The notes beneath the pieces are model-generated. The model worked only from the letters and a program-made list of their open reading frames with translations, made no database searches and was not told the DNA's origin. From the NCBI GenBank assembly GCA_015075365.1, contig JABTUN010000001.1:620001-684000 (forward strand): a DNA stretch of 64,000 nucleotides, read 5' to 3'. The position numbers and the translations under genes were made by a program. The stretch's first letter is position 1; each line of letters starts with the position of its first letter. This stretch comes from Verrucomicrobiaceae bacterium (lineage in GTDB: Bacteria > Verrucomicrobiota > Verrucomicrobiia > Verrucomicrobiales > Verrucomicrobiaceae). Positions 55,101-63,479 of this stretch are shown piece by piece.

Positions 55101-58100
55101 TGAAAAGATAGCGTCCGTCCGCGTCCGTGGTCACCGGTTCGACGATAGAGGCGGAGGTGAGTGGATTCATCCCCTCGCGGTAGAGCCGCACGACCGCGCC
55201 GGGCACGCCTTCGCCCTCGTCCGCGTGTCCGTTGCGGTTGTGGTCGATGAAAATGAGGTTGCCGACGGAAAGCGGCACCTGGGGCGTGACATTCAGCATC
55301 ACGGTGATCTCCGCCCTGCAACCAAAGAAGTCGGTGGCGCGCAGGCGCAGCTCGTAGCTGCCCGGCAGCGTCATCGTGCCGGTGAGGCGGCCCGCCGGGC
55401 TCAGCGTGAGGGTCTCCGGCAGCAGCGCGGCCGGTGTCCAGGTGTAGGGCATTGTGCCGCCGCTGGCGAAGAAGCTCTGGTCGATCGCATCTCCCGCCAT
55501 CACGTCCGGCAGCGTGCCAGGGGTCAGCGTGATGACCGGGCAGGCCCGCGTGAAGCCCAGGTCCAGTGTGAGGTCGAAGTGCGCGTCCGCCGTGTCGTCC
55601 ATCGCGAAGCCGCGGCCGAATTCACGCGCCTGCAAGCCCTCCTGGAGCGTGTCCACGGGTTCCAGGCCGGGAGACAGCTCGAACACGGCCGTGGAGACGC
55701 CGGTGGCGGCCGGGTTCACCGCGTCGATGCCGTTTTCATCGAGAGGATCATCCAGGCCGTCGTCACTACCCGCGCCGGGCAGGCTCATTTTGCCGTAAAG
55801 CGGCCTGCCGGGGCCGAACTCCTCCTTCGGCACATGCAGAAAATAGCGGCCTGGCGCGAGGCCGGCGAACAGATAAAAGCCGCCACCCGCGCTGGTGCGC
55901 TCCGCCAGCGGCGTCGCGGTCTGCGGGTCGGCATTTTCGGGGAACAGCCTCACCACCACGCCGTCGAGGCCCTCATCGGCATCCGGCAGGCCGTCATCGT
56001 CCTCGTCGAGATAGACCCAGTTCCCGACACCAAGGCCCGGCTCCACAGTGAGCGTCATGGCCACACGCTTCACGCATTCATCCGCGCTGGTGACATCGAT
56101 CTGGAAGCCAAAACTGCCCGCTGCCGTGGGTGTGCCGGAAAGCAGGCCGCCGATGCTCAAACTCAGGCCCGGAGGCAGGCTGCCCGCCACGGTGAAGAGA
56201 TACGGAGCCGTGCCGCCCGCCGCCGTGAGCTGTTGAGAGTACGGAACCAGGAACGTCGCCGCCGGAAGCGGGGAGGGCGTGACCAGCAGGCCGCTGCAAC
56301 TGGCCTGGAAGCCGAAATCCAGCGTCAGATCCACATTTGTGTCGTCCGCGTCATCGCTGCCGCTGTCGAACCCGGTCTCCCCCAGCACGGCGGAAGGCTG
56401 CGCGCCGAGGGCCATCGAGAAAACCGGCGTGCTCACACCCAAAACGGCGGGCAGCGCGGTATCGATGCCGTTTTCGTCCACATCGTCATCCAGCGTGGTG
56501 CCTGGCGCGCCCGCGCCGGGCACGGACACCATGGCCTGAAGCTGCCCTTGGTTGGTGAATTCCTGCGCCGGGATGTGGAGGAAATAGTCGCCGGCAGGAA
56601 GCTCGGTGAAGAGATAACGCCCGCCGCCTGCCGTCTCCTGGGAGAGGATGGGCGTCGCAAAGGCCGGATCGTCCCCGGCTACGAACAACTGCACCGTCAC
56701 GCCATCGACGCCCTCGCCAGTGTCGAAGCGGCCGTTCAGATTCGCGTCCACAAAGACGAGGTTGCCCGCCTTGAGCGGGCTGGGCGGGCCGGAGACCGTC
56801 AGCTCCCGGGTGATCTGGGTGAAGCAGCCCTGCGCGTCCGTCACGCGGATGCGGATGGTGTGATTGGCGGAATTCAACGGCACGCCGGAAATGAGGCCGG
56901 TGCTGTCCAGCGTGAGCCCATCCGGCAGGCCGGTGGCTGTTTCCGCAAACCAGGACCACACATGCGGCCCGACTCCGCCGCTGACCTGCAACTGGAGCGA
57001 GTAGGCGTCCCCCACGCGACCGGCGGGAAGGAGTTCCATCACCGGCGAGACCGTGATCTGCGGACAGCCGCCGCTGAAGCCGAAGTCCACCGTGAGGTCG
57101 ATGTTGTCGTCGTCCCCGTTGTCCGTGTCCGCGGCATGGCCGGTCTCGCTCCCCTCGTCCACGGGCTCGTCATTAGCCGCCAGACTGATCACGCTGCTGC
57201 TCACGCCGGTGGCGGCGGGATCAGGCACGTCCAAGCCATTTTCATCCAGATCATCGTCCACGCCATCGTCGAGGCCGGTGGCCGGCAGCGACATCATCAG
57301 TTGGAGAGGCATCGAAGGACCAAACTGGCTGGCCGGGATGTGCAGGAAATAGTTTCCAGGCAGCAGGCCGTCAAAGAGGTACAAACCGTCCACATCGGTC
57401 ACGCGGACACCCAGCGGCGCATCCGTCTGCGGATCGCGGCCCTCCTGGAAAAGCTGCACCACCACACCTTCGATGCCTTCACCCGTGTCCATGCGGTTAT
57501 TGCCGTTTTGATCCCGGAACACCGTGTTACCCACACCCACCGGCTCGTGCGCCGCCACACTGAAACCGAAATCCCGCGTTAAATCGACCGCGTCATCACG
57601 AAAATCATCGCTCGAAGCGCCGAGGCCCGCTTCGCCTGTCGCTGAAGTCGGCAGACCCGTGGCGGCGAGATCGAAAACGGCCGTCGAAACGCCTCCCAGC
57701 AGCGGATTGGCGGCATCAAGGCCGTCTTCGCCCTCGTCATCATCACCAGCGGCGGTTCCGGACAGTGACAGGGCGGCGTACAGCGGGCGGTCGAGCCGGA
57801 ACTCACTCGCGGGCACATGCAGAAAGTAGCGGCCTGGATCGAGATTCTCGAACAGGAAGCGCCCGCCGTCCGTGGTAACGCGCTCTGCCAGCGGCGTGTC
57901 CACCAGCGGGTCCGAACCTTCGGCAAACAGGCGCACGAGCACGTCATCGCGGCCCTCGCCCTCATCCGCGGAACCGTTTCCATCGTCATCCACGAAGACG
58001 AGGTTTCCCACCGCCGCTTTTCCTGGCGGGAAGCTGAATCCGAGGTCGCGCGTGAGGTCCGTGGAGTCGTCCTCCGCGTCATCAGAGGCGGAAAACAGAC

Positions 58101-59043
58101 CCGTTTCTCCCGTGGCCGCGGTCGGGGTCGCGCCGGCGGTCAAATTGAACGCCTCCGTGAACACCCCGGCGATCTGCGAGTAGTGCGTGTCGTGCCCGGC
58201 GTCATCGTCCGTCGTGGCAGAGCTTCCCGGCAGCGGCGTGGCACCTGCCAGCGGTTTTCCAGGCGCGAATTCGATGGACGGGATCATCAGGCGGTAGTCG
58301 CCCTCGATCAGATCGGTGAAAAGAAAGCGTCCCAGGGAGTCCGTGCGCATTTCCGCCAGCGGCAGCTCGCTGCCCACGTCCTGCTGCGCCGTGAAGAGGC
58401 TGATGAGCACGCCCGGCACGCCTTCGCCGGGGTCAGCGGTCCCGCTGCCGTTCATGTCGGCGAAGACAAGATTGCCCGCTGCCACGGGTCTGTAGAAGCC
58501 CAGGTCGATCGTCAGGTCCGCGTCACCATCCGCCGCGTCATCCGCCGCGGAAAGGTGGCCGGTTTCCCCGGTCGCCACGCCCGGCGCGGAACCGGTGATC
58601 AGCTCGATGTCCGGTGTGCGAATGCCGTTTAGCGCCGCGTCCGGGTCATCGAAGCCGTCCTCCCCCTCATCATCATCCGCCGCGTAGCCGCGCACCCCAG
58701 GCAGGCTGAGCATGCCATGCAGGGGCGCGCCGGGGCCAAACTGCGCCGGTGGGATAAACACGAAAAACAGGCCGTCCTCCGGCGCGGTGAGCGCATAGAC
58801 GCCGTCCGGCGCTGTGGTGGTGCCGGTCACAGGCGTGGCGGTGAGCGGATCGTCGCCCGCGGCAAAAAGCTGCACGGTCACGCCGCCGACGCCTTCACCC
58901 GGATCAAAGCGGTGGTTCGCGTTTTGATCGCGATACACGACGTTTCCGACCTGGACGCCCGCGCGCAAGTCGGCGAACGCCGCGCTCCAAAAAAGCGCGG
59001 TCAGCCAGGCGGCCCGGAGGACCTTGGGAGCAAAAAGGGTCAT
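52174..59043 (-). CDS. Giant SdrD-type B-repeat surface protein
   Basis: The 2289-residue protein has a signal-like N-terminus (MTLFAPKVLRAAWLTALFWS). Nine SdrD B-like repeats follow, each opening with a motif like VGNLVFVDDDGNGSADEGEG and carrying DxNxNGxxDxGEG calcium-site-like loops. Four Ig-like putative domains (CPQITVSP, CSGLLVTP, CPVITLTP, CPVLTITP openings) sit after repeats 4, 5, 6 and 8. The last 600 or so residues are a different domain ending TLQPPPVTP, without LPXTG or PEP-CTERM signal. Such proteins form rigid calcium-stabilised stalks on the surface. It is coupled to the PEP-CTERM gene by an ATGA overlap. Antisense frames of 1816 codons exist but are shadows. Confidence 0.82.
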   Translation of the reverse strand: MTLFAPKVLRAAWLTALFWSAAFADLRAGVQVGNVVYRDQNANHRFDPGEGVGGVTVQLFAAGDDPLTATPVTGTTTAPDGVYALTAPEDGLFFVFIPPAQFGPGAPLHGMLSLPGVRGYAADDDEGEDGFDDPDAALNGIRTPDIELITGSAPGVATGETGHLSAADDAADGDADLTIDLGFYRPVAAGNLVFADMNGSGTADPGEGVPGVLISLFTAQQDVGSELPLAEMRTDSLGRFLFTDLIEGDYRLMIPSIEFAPGKPLAGATPLPGSSATTDDDAGHDTHYSQIAGVFTEAFNLTAGATPTAATGETGLFSASDDAEDDSTDLTRDLGFSFPPGKAAVGNLVFVDDDGNGSADEGEGRDDVLVRLFAEGSDPLVDTPLAERVTTDGGRFLFENLDPGRYFLHVPASEFRLDRPLYAALSLSGTAAGDDDEGEDGLDAANPLLGGVSTAVFDLAATGLPTSATGEAGLGASSDDFRDDAVDLTRDFGFSVAAHEPVGVGNTVFRDQNGNNRMDTGEGIEGVVVQLFQEGRDPQTDAPLGVRVTDVDGLYLFDGLLPGNYFLHIPASQFGPSMPLQLMMSLPATGLDDGVDDDLDENGLDVPDPAATGVSSSVISLAANDEPVDEGSETGHAADTDNGDDDNIDLTVDFGFSGGCPQITVSPVMELLPAGRVGDAYSLQLQVSGGVGPHVWSWFAETATGLPDGLTLDSTGLISGVPLNSANHTIRIRVTDAQGCFTQITRELTVSGPPSPLKAGNLVFVDANLNGRFDTGEGVDGVTVQLFVAGDDPAFATPILSQETAGGGRYLFTELPAGDYFLHIPAQEFTNQGQLQAMVSVPGAGAPGTTLDDDVDENGIDTALPAVLGVSTPVFSMALGAQPSAVLGETGFDSGSDDADDTNVDLTLDFGFQASCSGLLVTPSPLPAATFLVPYSQQLTAAGGTAPYLFTVAGSLPPGLSLSIGGLLSGTPTAAGSFGFQIDVTSADECVKRVAMTLTVEPGLGVGNWVYLDEDDDGLPDADEGLDGVVVRLFPENADPQTATPLAERTSAGGGFYLFAGLAPGRYFLHVPKEEFGPGRPLYGKMSLPGAGSDDGLDDPLDENGIDAVNPAATGVSTAVFELSPGLEPVDTLQEGLQAREFGRGFAMDDTADAHFDLTLDLGFTRACPVITLTPGTLPDVMAGDAIDQSFFASGGTMPYTWTPAALLPETLTLSPAGRLTGTMTLPGSYELRLRATDFFGCRAEITVMLNVTPQVPLSVGNLIFIDHNRNGHADEGEGVPGAVVRLYREGMNPLTSASIVEPVTTDADGRYLFTELGAGRYFVHVPAAAFLEGGPLYQHISMPGSGADNGQDDDIGENGVDTTIPSSFGISSTVFALAADTEAVNTGTETGLFADDDLGMDNDGDMTIDLGFVPLPPLGLQIGNLVYVDMDGDNRADTGEGLDGVTVQLFVQGDNPQFADPQQSQITSGGGFYRFGGLTPGNYFIHIPALNFQAGGALANHLSVTGYGFDAAVDDDGDENGVDAPNPAATGVSSFFVNLGYYLEPTDSTGETGLGTADDSSDDPNGNMTVDFGFRRVCPVLTITPDGGSFDGMQALPFAQSFTAGGGVEPYVFSVVGTLPQGLALSSAGLLSGTPVNAGSTSFSIRATDAHACAATVNVSFTAAPAPPGTTIGNLVFIDVNENAVADPGEGVPGVTVQLRSALGAPVSSMITDANGLYAFENVPPGSYFVEIPASMFATTAPLGGMKSLPGVMSSGDDDVSEDGLDAPDPRLTGVRTADFTLAIGTAPTSSSGESGIGSTSDDTRDPFTDLTIDLGFTNALPRTFALWQAENALGGQNGPDDNPDGDRSSNLMEFALGQNGGSGVEDPQFPGFYLERTANGTLDAVIWRRAGGMQGLSYMVEAWLNDEWTELGLPPVITPKPAGLEEVRIADIESDPLLSGLDGGELRLHVALDTNGDDEPDAEAVTPVWSWKRRVLAQRAQTFCMPLVRKDVFTGAVDGVVTGTSLDITTAAGAASLSPYFTDGRRYYVEVIGGDHEGHRWDIDEAQSTATMLRIDLAEPRNTLATLPVTLAGDLIAVRAHWSFNDLFPPARFSANNSQSAADRVVALDRATGVLREFWLFSNSGAPKWVMSGDARLVDQGERVVDPAEGVFLHARGTPVSLPQAGVARTNAFVVPLRAGNNLVGAGWAVAQSPLDRGMTVAAGFTANANAATADRIHVWRGDIENLEAYTSYTFMNFGGSQFWDQMGDADLVDSNNVPVFDAWRATFIISRAGNPAWTLQPPPVTP

Positions 59044-59063
59044 GAAACAGTGTTATTATGGAA

Positions 59064-59092
59064 AATATAACAAATGCTGATGATTTTCACAA
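59064..59092 (-). promoter_or_regulatory. Candidate promoter of the SdrD-repeat gene
   Basis: On the minus strand TTGTGA (59092-59087), a 17-bp spacer and TATATT (59069-59064) stand 20 bases before ATG 59043, in a short AT-rich island between GC-rich genes. Confidence 0.5.
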
Positions 59093-59171
59093 GCCCCATT
59101 TCACCCCGCAGCCTCCGCTGGCTGGATTTGGGCCTTTACACCGCCATTTCGTCCCGGCAGACTCGCCCGCC

Positions 59172-59948
59172 ATGAAATGGATCATCCGCATCGCCGCCCT
59201 CCTTGCCATCGTCATCGCCGCCCTGCTCTGGTTTGGCTACTCCCAGCTCGGCGTGGTCATCAAGTATGCGATTGAAAAGGGCGGACCGGCCGCCCTGAAG
59301 GTGCCCGTCAAGGTTCAGAAGGTGGGCCTTTCCTTCACCGGCAGCGGTTCCATCGAGGGACTCGAACTGGGCAACCCCGAAGGCTTCACCAGCCCGAAGT
59401 CCCTCCGCATCGGCAAGGCCGAGCTCTCTGTCAACATGTCCACGGTGAAGGATGACAAGATCCTCATCCAGCATATCCACCTGCTGGAGCCAGAAGTGCA
59501 TCTGGAGGCCGGTGCAGGAGGCACCAACCTCGGCGTGATCGCCAAGAACGCGCGCTCCGCGGCCACGAGCCTCCCCGGCGGCGGCTCCGCGCCGGCGGCG
59601 GCACCCGGAGCAGCCACAGACAGCCCTGGTGAAGGCCAGTCCAAGGTGAAACTGCAGGTGGACGAGGTCTTGGTGACCGGCGCCAAACTCACCGCCAGCG
59701 CGGGATTGCTGCCCGGCGTGAACGCCAGCGCCACGCTGCCGGACATCAAGATCTCCGGTCTTGGCACTGGACCGGAGGGTATCACGCCCGCCGCTTTGAC
59801 GGCGGAAATCCTGGCCCGGCTGGCCGAGGAAGCCGCCAAGGCCGGCGCGGGCGGCTCGCTCAAGGACCTGCTCAAGGGAGGGGACATCAAGGTGGATGCC
59901 GACGGGTTGAAAAAGGGCATTGAGGGCCTCGGCAAGCTGTTGAAATAG
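59172..59948 (+). CDS. AsmA-like envelope protein
   Basis: The 258-residue protein from ATG 59172 starts MKWIIRIAALLAIVIAALLW, a single membrane anchor. The body resembles AsmA/TamB-like proteins: GSIEGLELGNPEGFTSPKSL and VKDDKILIQHIHLLEPEVHL show the beta-strand pattern used for lipid-groove proteins. An Ala/Pro/Gly-rich linker sits near residues 135-155. The protein is much shorter than AsmA. It is probably in the inner membrane facing the periplasm; role unknown. It is divergent from the SdrD-repeat gene. Confidence 0.7.
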   Translation: MKWIIRIAALLAIVIAALLWFGYSQLGVVIKYAIEKGGPAALKVPVKVQKVGLSFTGSGSIEGLELGNPEGFTSPKSLRIGKAELSVNMSTVKDDKILIQHIHLLEPEVHLEAGAGGTNLGVIAKNARSAATSLPGGGSAPAAAPGAATDSPGEGQSKVKLQVDEVLVTGAKLTASAGLLPGVNASATLPDIKISGLGTGPEGITPAALTAEILARLAEEAAKAGAGGSLKDLLKGGDIKVDADGLKKGIEGLGKLLK

Positions 59949-59966
59949 CCGGGAGAGATTCCTTGG

Positions 59967-59995
59967 TTGCTTAGTTGGCGCGACATCCGCTAATT
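59967..59995 (+). promoter_or_regulatory. Candidate core promoter of the symporter gene
   Basis: TTGCTT (59967-59972), a 17-bp spacer and CTAATT (59990-59995) end 8 bases before ATG 60004. This is the same short-leader geometry as at 3350 and 13481. Confidence 0.45.
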
Positions 59996-60003
59996 TGAAC
60001 ACC

Positions 60004-61737
60004 ATGTCTCAACGAAAAGAAGCCTGGGGATCACGTCTCGGAGTCATCATGGCCGTCGCCGGCAGCGCGGTCGGATTGGGGAATTTTCTCCGCTTCCCCG
60101 GCCTCGCGGCGCAGTATGGCGGCGGGGCCTTCATGCTGGCTTACGCCATCAGTTTCCTCATCATCGGCCTGCCGATCGGCTGGGCGGAGTGGGCCATGGG
60201 CCGCCACGCGGGACAAAAGGGCTACAACTCAGCCCCTGGTGCCTTCGCCGCGATCTGGCAAAACCGCCTCGCCAAGTACGTGGGCATCATCGGTGTGATC
60301 GTGCCCGTGGTGATCTACATGTACTATGTGATGATCGAGTCGTGGTGCATCGGCTACGCGGCGAACTTCTGGAGCGGCCATCTGCATCTGAAAAATGCCG
60401 AGGAGACCGTGGGCTACTTTGCCGCCTTCACCGGCGCCATGGCCGATGCCTCCGCGATGAGCTTCTCCCTGGACCGCGCTTTGCCATGGCTGCTGGCGGT
60501 GTTTGTTTTCAACTTCTGGCTCATCTATCGCGGCCTCTCGGGCGGCATCGAAAAGATGTGCAACATCGGAATGCCGCTGCTCATCGTCCTGGCGCTCGTG
60601 GTGCTCGCCCGCGTGCTCACGCTGGGCGCTCCAGATGCCGCCAAGCCGCACGACAATGTGGCGAACGGCCTCGGCTACCTGTGGAACCCCACGAAGGTGC
60701 TGGTGGAAAAAACAGCGCCTGCCGTGGATGACAAACCGCGTGAAATCGTCGGCGCAAAGGCCATCGAAGAAGCGAAAGCCGAGGTGGCGGCGAGCGGCGG
60801 TGTCTTGAAACTGCGCGAGGTCGGCGTCCTGGAGCAACTGCTCAATCCAAGCCTCTGGCTGGCGGCGGCGGGGCAGATCTTCTTCAGCCTCTCGGTCGGG
60901 TTTGGCGTCATCATCGTGTATGCCAGCTACATGAAGAAGAATGACGATGTGGTGCTCAGCGGCCTCACGGCGAGCAGCGCGAACGAATTCTGCGAGGTCG
61001 GACTCGGTGGCCTGATCACCGTGCCGGCGGCGGTGGCCTTCCTCGGCGTGGCAGGCGTGGCCGGGCAGGCCGGCGTGGGTCTGGGGTTCAAGATTCTGCC
61101 TCTCGTGTTCTCCAAAATGCCCGCCGGGGCGTTTTTCGGCGGCGCGTTCTTCTTCATGCTCTTCCTGGCGGCCGTGACGAGCTCCATCTCGATGCTCCAG
61201 CCGGGGATCGCCTTCATCGAGGAGGCGCTCGGCGTGGGACGCAAGGCATCCGTGATCATCTTGGGCCTCCTGACAACTTTTGGCACCGGTTTTGTGCTCT
61301 ACTTCACGGCAGACCTGAAGGCGCTCGACACGCTCGACTTCTGGATCGGCACCTTCCTCATCTTCGTGCTCGCAACGATCCAGATCATCATCTTCGGCTG
61401 GCATTGGGGCATTGATCGCGGTTTTAAAGAACTGGACCGCGGCGCGGCCTTCCGGGTGCCGTGGATCTTCCGGCCGATCATCAAATGGATTTGTCCCGGC
61501 TTCCTGCTGACCATCTTCGCCTTGTGGCTGATGAAGGAGATTCTCGGCTACGACTTTGCCAAGGGGCAAATGGGAGCCGTCTCCGGCTATGTGACTGATC
61601 TTTTCGGCGAAAAGGCCAATTTGCCCGCGCAGCTCAGTGTGGCGCTGGTGGCGGCCATTTTTGTCTTTTTCGGCCTCATGACCGCCCGCTCGAAGGCCTA
61701 TGCCCGGGCGGAACAGGGTCTCGACAAACACGACTGA
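60004..61737 (+). CDS. Sodium:neurotransmitter symporter (NSS/SNF) family transporter
   Basis: The 577-residue transporter starts MSQRKEAWGSRLGVIMAVAG and GSAVGLGNFLRFPGLAAQYG, the unmistakable first helix of the NSS family. Eleven or twelve membrane segments follow. The extracellular or cytoplasmic loop near residues 225-275 is charged and longer than in LeuT-like members. By family it carries an amino acid or related amine with Na+; the solute is unknown. The next gene is a small membrane protein 43 bp away, as with the small subunits of bacterial NSS transporters. Confidence 0.92.
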   Translation: MSQRKEAWGSRLGVIMAVAGSAVGLGNFLRFPGLAAQYGGGAFMLAYAISFLIIGLPIGWAEWAMGRHAGQKGYNSAPGAFAAIWQNRLAKYVGIIGVIVPVVIYMYYVMIESWCIGYAANFWSGHLHLKNAEETVGYFAAFTGAMADASAMSFSLDRALPWLLAVFVFNFWLIYRGLSGGIEKMCNIGMPLLIVLALVVLARVLTLGAPDAAKPHDNVANGLGYLWNPTKVLVEKTAPAVDDKPREIVGAKAIEEAKAEVAASGGVLKLREVGVLEQLLNPSLWLAAAGQIFFSLSVGFGVIIVYASYMKKNDDVVLSGLTASSANEFCEVGLGGLITVPAAVAFLGVAGVAGQAGVGLGFKILPLVFSKMPAGAFFGGAFFFMLFLAAVTSSISMLQPGIAFIEEALGVGRKASVIILGLLTTFGTGFVLYFTADLKALDTLDFWIGTFLIFVLATIQIIIFGWHWGIDRGFKELDRGAAFRVPWIFRPIIKWICPGFLLTIFALWLMKEILGYDFAKGQMGAVSGYVTDLFGEKANLPAQLSVALVAAIFVFFGLMTARSKAYARAEQGLDKHD

Positions 61738-61780
61738 TTTCGAAAACATCGAACTGCCCCCCGAACCGAGAACCAAACTT

Positions 61781-61936
61781 ATGACCACCTCCGGCATCCT
61801 CGTCATGCTCGTCTCTGTCAGCACCGTGACAGTTCTTTTCGGCTGGTGCATCTACAAGGTGCTCACCACCCCGCATGAGGCCGAAAAAGTCCATGGGGTG
61901 GAATTCCACACGCCCGACATGACCGAGGACAAATGA
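61781..61936 (+). CDS. Small single-pass membrane protein, possible symporter subunit
   Basis: The 51-residue product starts MTTSGILVMLVSVSTVTVLF with one membrane segment, then a short polar tail (YKVLTTPHEAEKVHGVEF). A longer frame from 61700 runs through the end of the symporter. Position and size resemble the small partner (MetS-like) of bacterial NSS transporters, but the sequence is not clearly the same family. Confidence 0.7.
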   Translation: MTTSGILVMLVSVSTVTVLFGWCIYKVLTTPHEAEKVHGVEFHTPDMTEDK

Positions 61937-61991
61937 CAAAAATCCCGTCTGGCTGCAACTTCCCGCCCCCCGGCCGGTTACACTGCCTGTC

Positions 61992-62420
61992 ATGGAACCA
62001 CTCTCACCGCACGATCCGATCCAAAAACTCCTGGCCCAAGGCCGGGAGGTGAAGGTGCGGCCGAATTTCACCCAAAACGTGCTCCGCCAGGCACGGAACA
62101 CGCCCCAGAATCGCGGCTGGCTGGCCGGATGGCGCGAGTGGTGGGAGGAAAACACCCTCACAGCGGGCCTCACTGTCGCCGGAGGCGCGCTGGCAGCCCT
62201 CGCACTCGCCTTCCTCGTCCAACCGGCAGACACGCCCTCCGGCATTGCCGGGACCGCGGCCATGACAAAATCCACCCCGGCACCCGCTGTGGTGAACGAC
62301 ATGCCGCTGCTGCCAGTCGGCGAAGTGCCGTGGGAAACCCCGCTGCAGACGGAGTCCCTGCTGGCGGTGGAGGACACTTCCCTCTTCACAGACAGCGAGA
62401 TCAGCTTCCTGCTGCGCTGA
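61992..62420 (+). CDS. Uncharacterised single-pass membrane protein
   Basis: The 142-residue protein has a soluble N-terminal part (MEPLSPHDPIQKLLAQGREV, with FTQNVLRQAR). One membrane segment lies near residues 57-77 (TAGLTVAGGALAALALAFLV) and a short Pro-rich outer part ends in DSEISFLLR. The layout recalls small anti-sigma-type membrane proteins, but no sigma factor is adjacent and no zinc motif is seen. About 147 bp of DNA with one small hairpin separates it from the next gene. Confidence 0.65.
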   Translation: MEPLSPHDPIQKLLAQGREVKVRPNFTQNVLRQARNTPQNRGWLAGWREWWEENTLTAGLTVAGGALAALALAFLVQPADTPSGIAGTAAMTKSTPAPAVVNDMPLLPVGEVPWETPLQTESLLAVEDTSLFTDSEISFLLR

Positions 62421-62567
62421 GCAGCAAGGCGTCCGGCTGCCATGGATCGGCGGATTTCCGAACTCTTCGACAATGTGGCATCTGGAGCCGGGCAACCGCG
62501 CTTCATGCGGCTGTCCGTCATGCAAAAGTGACCAAAAGCGTCTCCCAAACGGCGTTTGGTCCACCGC

Positions 62568-63443
62568 ATGCCTTTTCGCTGCCTTCTTTTCATTCTCGCC
62601 ATCTGCGGCCTCCACGCCGCGACGCCCTTCAAACCGAACCTCGGACCAGATTTGCCGAGGATCACCGTTTCCTGCGGGGATGTCACCCTGCTGCTGCGTC
62701 AGGCCTCGCAGTGGACGCCGGGCCGCTTTGACTTTCGCGGCGCGCCGATGACCACGGAGCGCAGCGCCTACGGCACCGTATTCTCCTTTCCCGACGTCGG
62801 CTTCATCGGCACCGCGCACCTGGAGAACGAGCCGGAGCCGCTGGAGTCCCTGACCTTCATTCTGGATGGAAAACCCGTCGAATCACCCGCGGCGGAGATG
62901 AAGGGCCGCTCATTCCGCTTCGAGCGCCGCTCCCGTGTGCGCGGATTTGACCTCACCTGCGTCACAGAGATCGAAAACGACCGGATTCACGAAACGACCA
63001 CCGTTCATGCGCGCGAGGCCATGCCGTTGAGGCTCGTGTACCACTTCATGCATGCCTGGACGCCGACCGTTTCCGCCTTCCTCGCCGGAAACGACACGGA
63101 ACCCGGAAAAACGCTCTCCGGCCCGCTGCACGACGGCAGTGACACCGCGCGGAAGTTCTTCATCAACCGTCGCATCGACTGGATGGCCGTGTATGAGCCG
63201 AAAAGCGGCCAGTTTGGCGTTTCACGCCTGCTTTCCTCCCCGGAGCAGGGCGGGCACATCTCGATGATCTGGAACGTGCCCGGCTCCTACCGGAAGTTCT
63301 ACCTGAAATGCTTCGAGAACAGCACCGTGCCCGCCGGATTCACCGGCACATGGCGCATGGTCACCGCGTTTGGCGCCGCATCACCGGCAGCATGGGAGGA
63401 CGCGGCGCGAAAGCTGGCCACCGGTCTCCAAAAGGCACCATGA
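62568..63443 (+). CDS. Secreted protein of unknown function
   Basis: The 291-residue protein from ATG 62568 has a signal peptide (MPFRCLLFILAICGLHAAT). It has a beta-rich body with FERRSRVRGFDLTCVTEIEN, and TGTWRMVTAF near the end. I do not recognise the family; a lectin-like or galactose-mutarotase-like beta-sandwich is possible but unproven. It precedes a sialidase-like gene by 36 bp, which suggests a role in polysaccharide use. Confidence 0.68.
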   Translation: MPFRCLLFILAICGLHAATPFKPNLGPDLPRITVSCGDVTLLLRQASQWTPGRFDFRGAPMTTERSAYGTVFSFPDVGFIGTAHLENEPEPLESLTFILDGKPVESPAAEMKGRSFRFERRSRVRGFDLTCVTEIENDRIHETTTVHAREAMPLRLVYHFMHAWTPTVSAFLAGNDTEPGKTLSGPLHDGSDTARKFFINRRIDWMAVYEPKSGQFGVSRLLSSPEQGGHISMIWNVPGSYRKFYLKCFENSTVPAGFTGTWRMVTAFGAASPAAWEDAARKLATGLQKAP

Positions 63444-63479
63444 CCGACATGGAGGTCCGGCGGCGTTTCATCGTCCGCC

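Noticed and set aside
52132..57582. A plus-strand open frame of 1816 codons
   Set aside because: It is antisense to the SdrD-repeat gene, whose repeats, domains and signal peptide are convincing; GC-rich coding DNA often leaves long open antisense frames, and the translation is Arg/Ala/His-rich without domains.
62545..62559. Hairpin CCAAAC-GGC-GTTTGG as a terminator
   Set aside because: It is not followed by a T run and ends 8 bp before the start codon at 62568.
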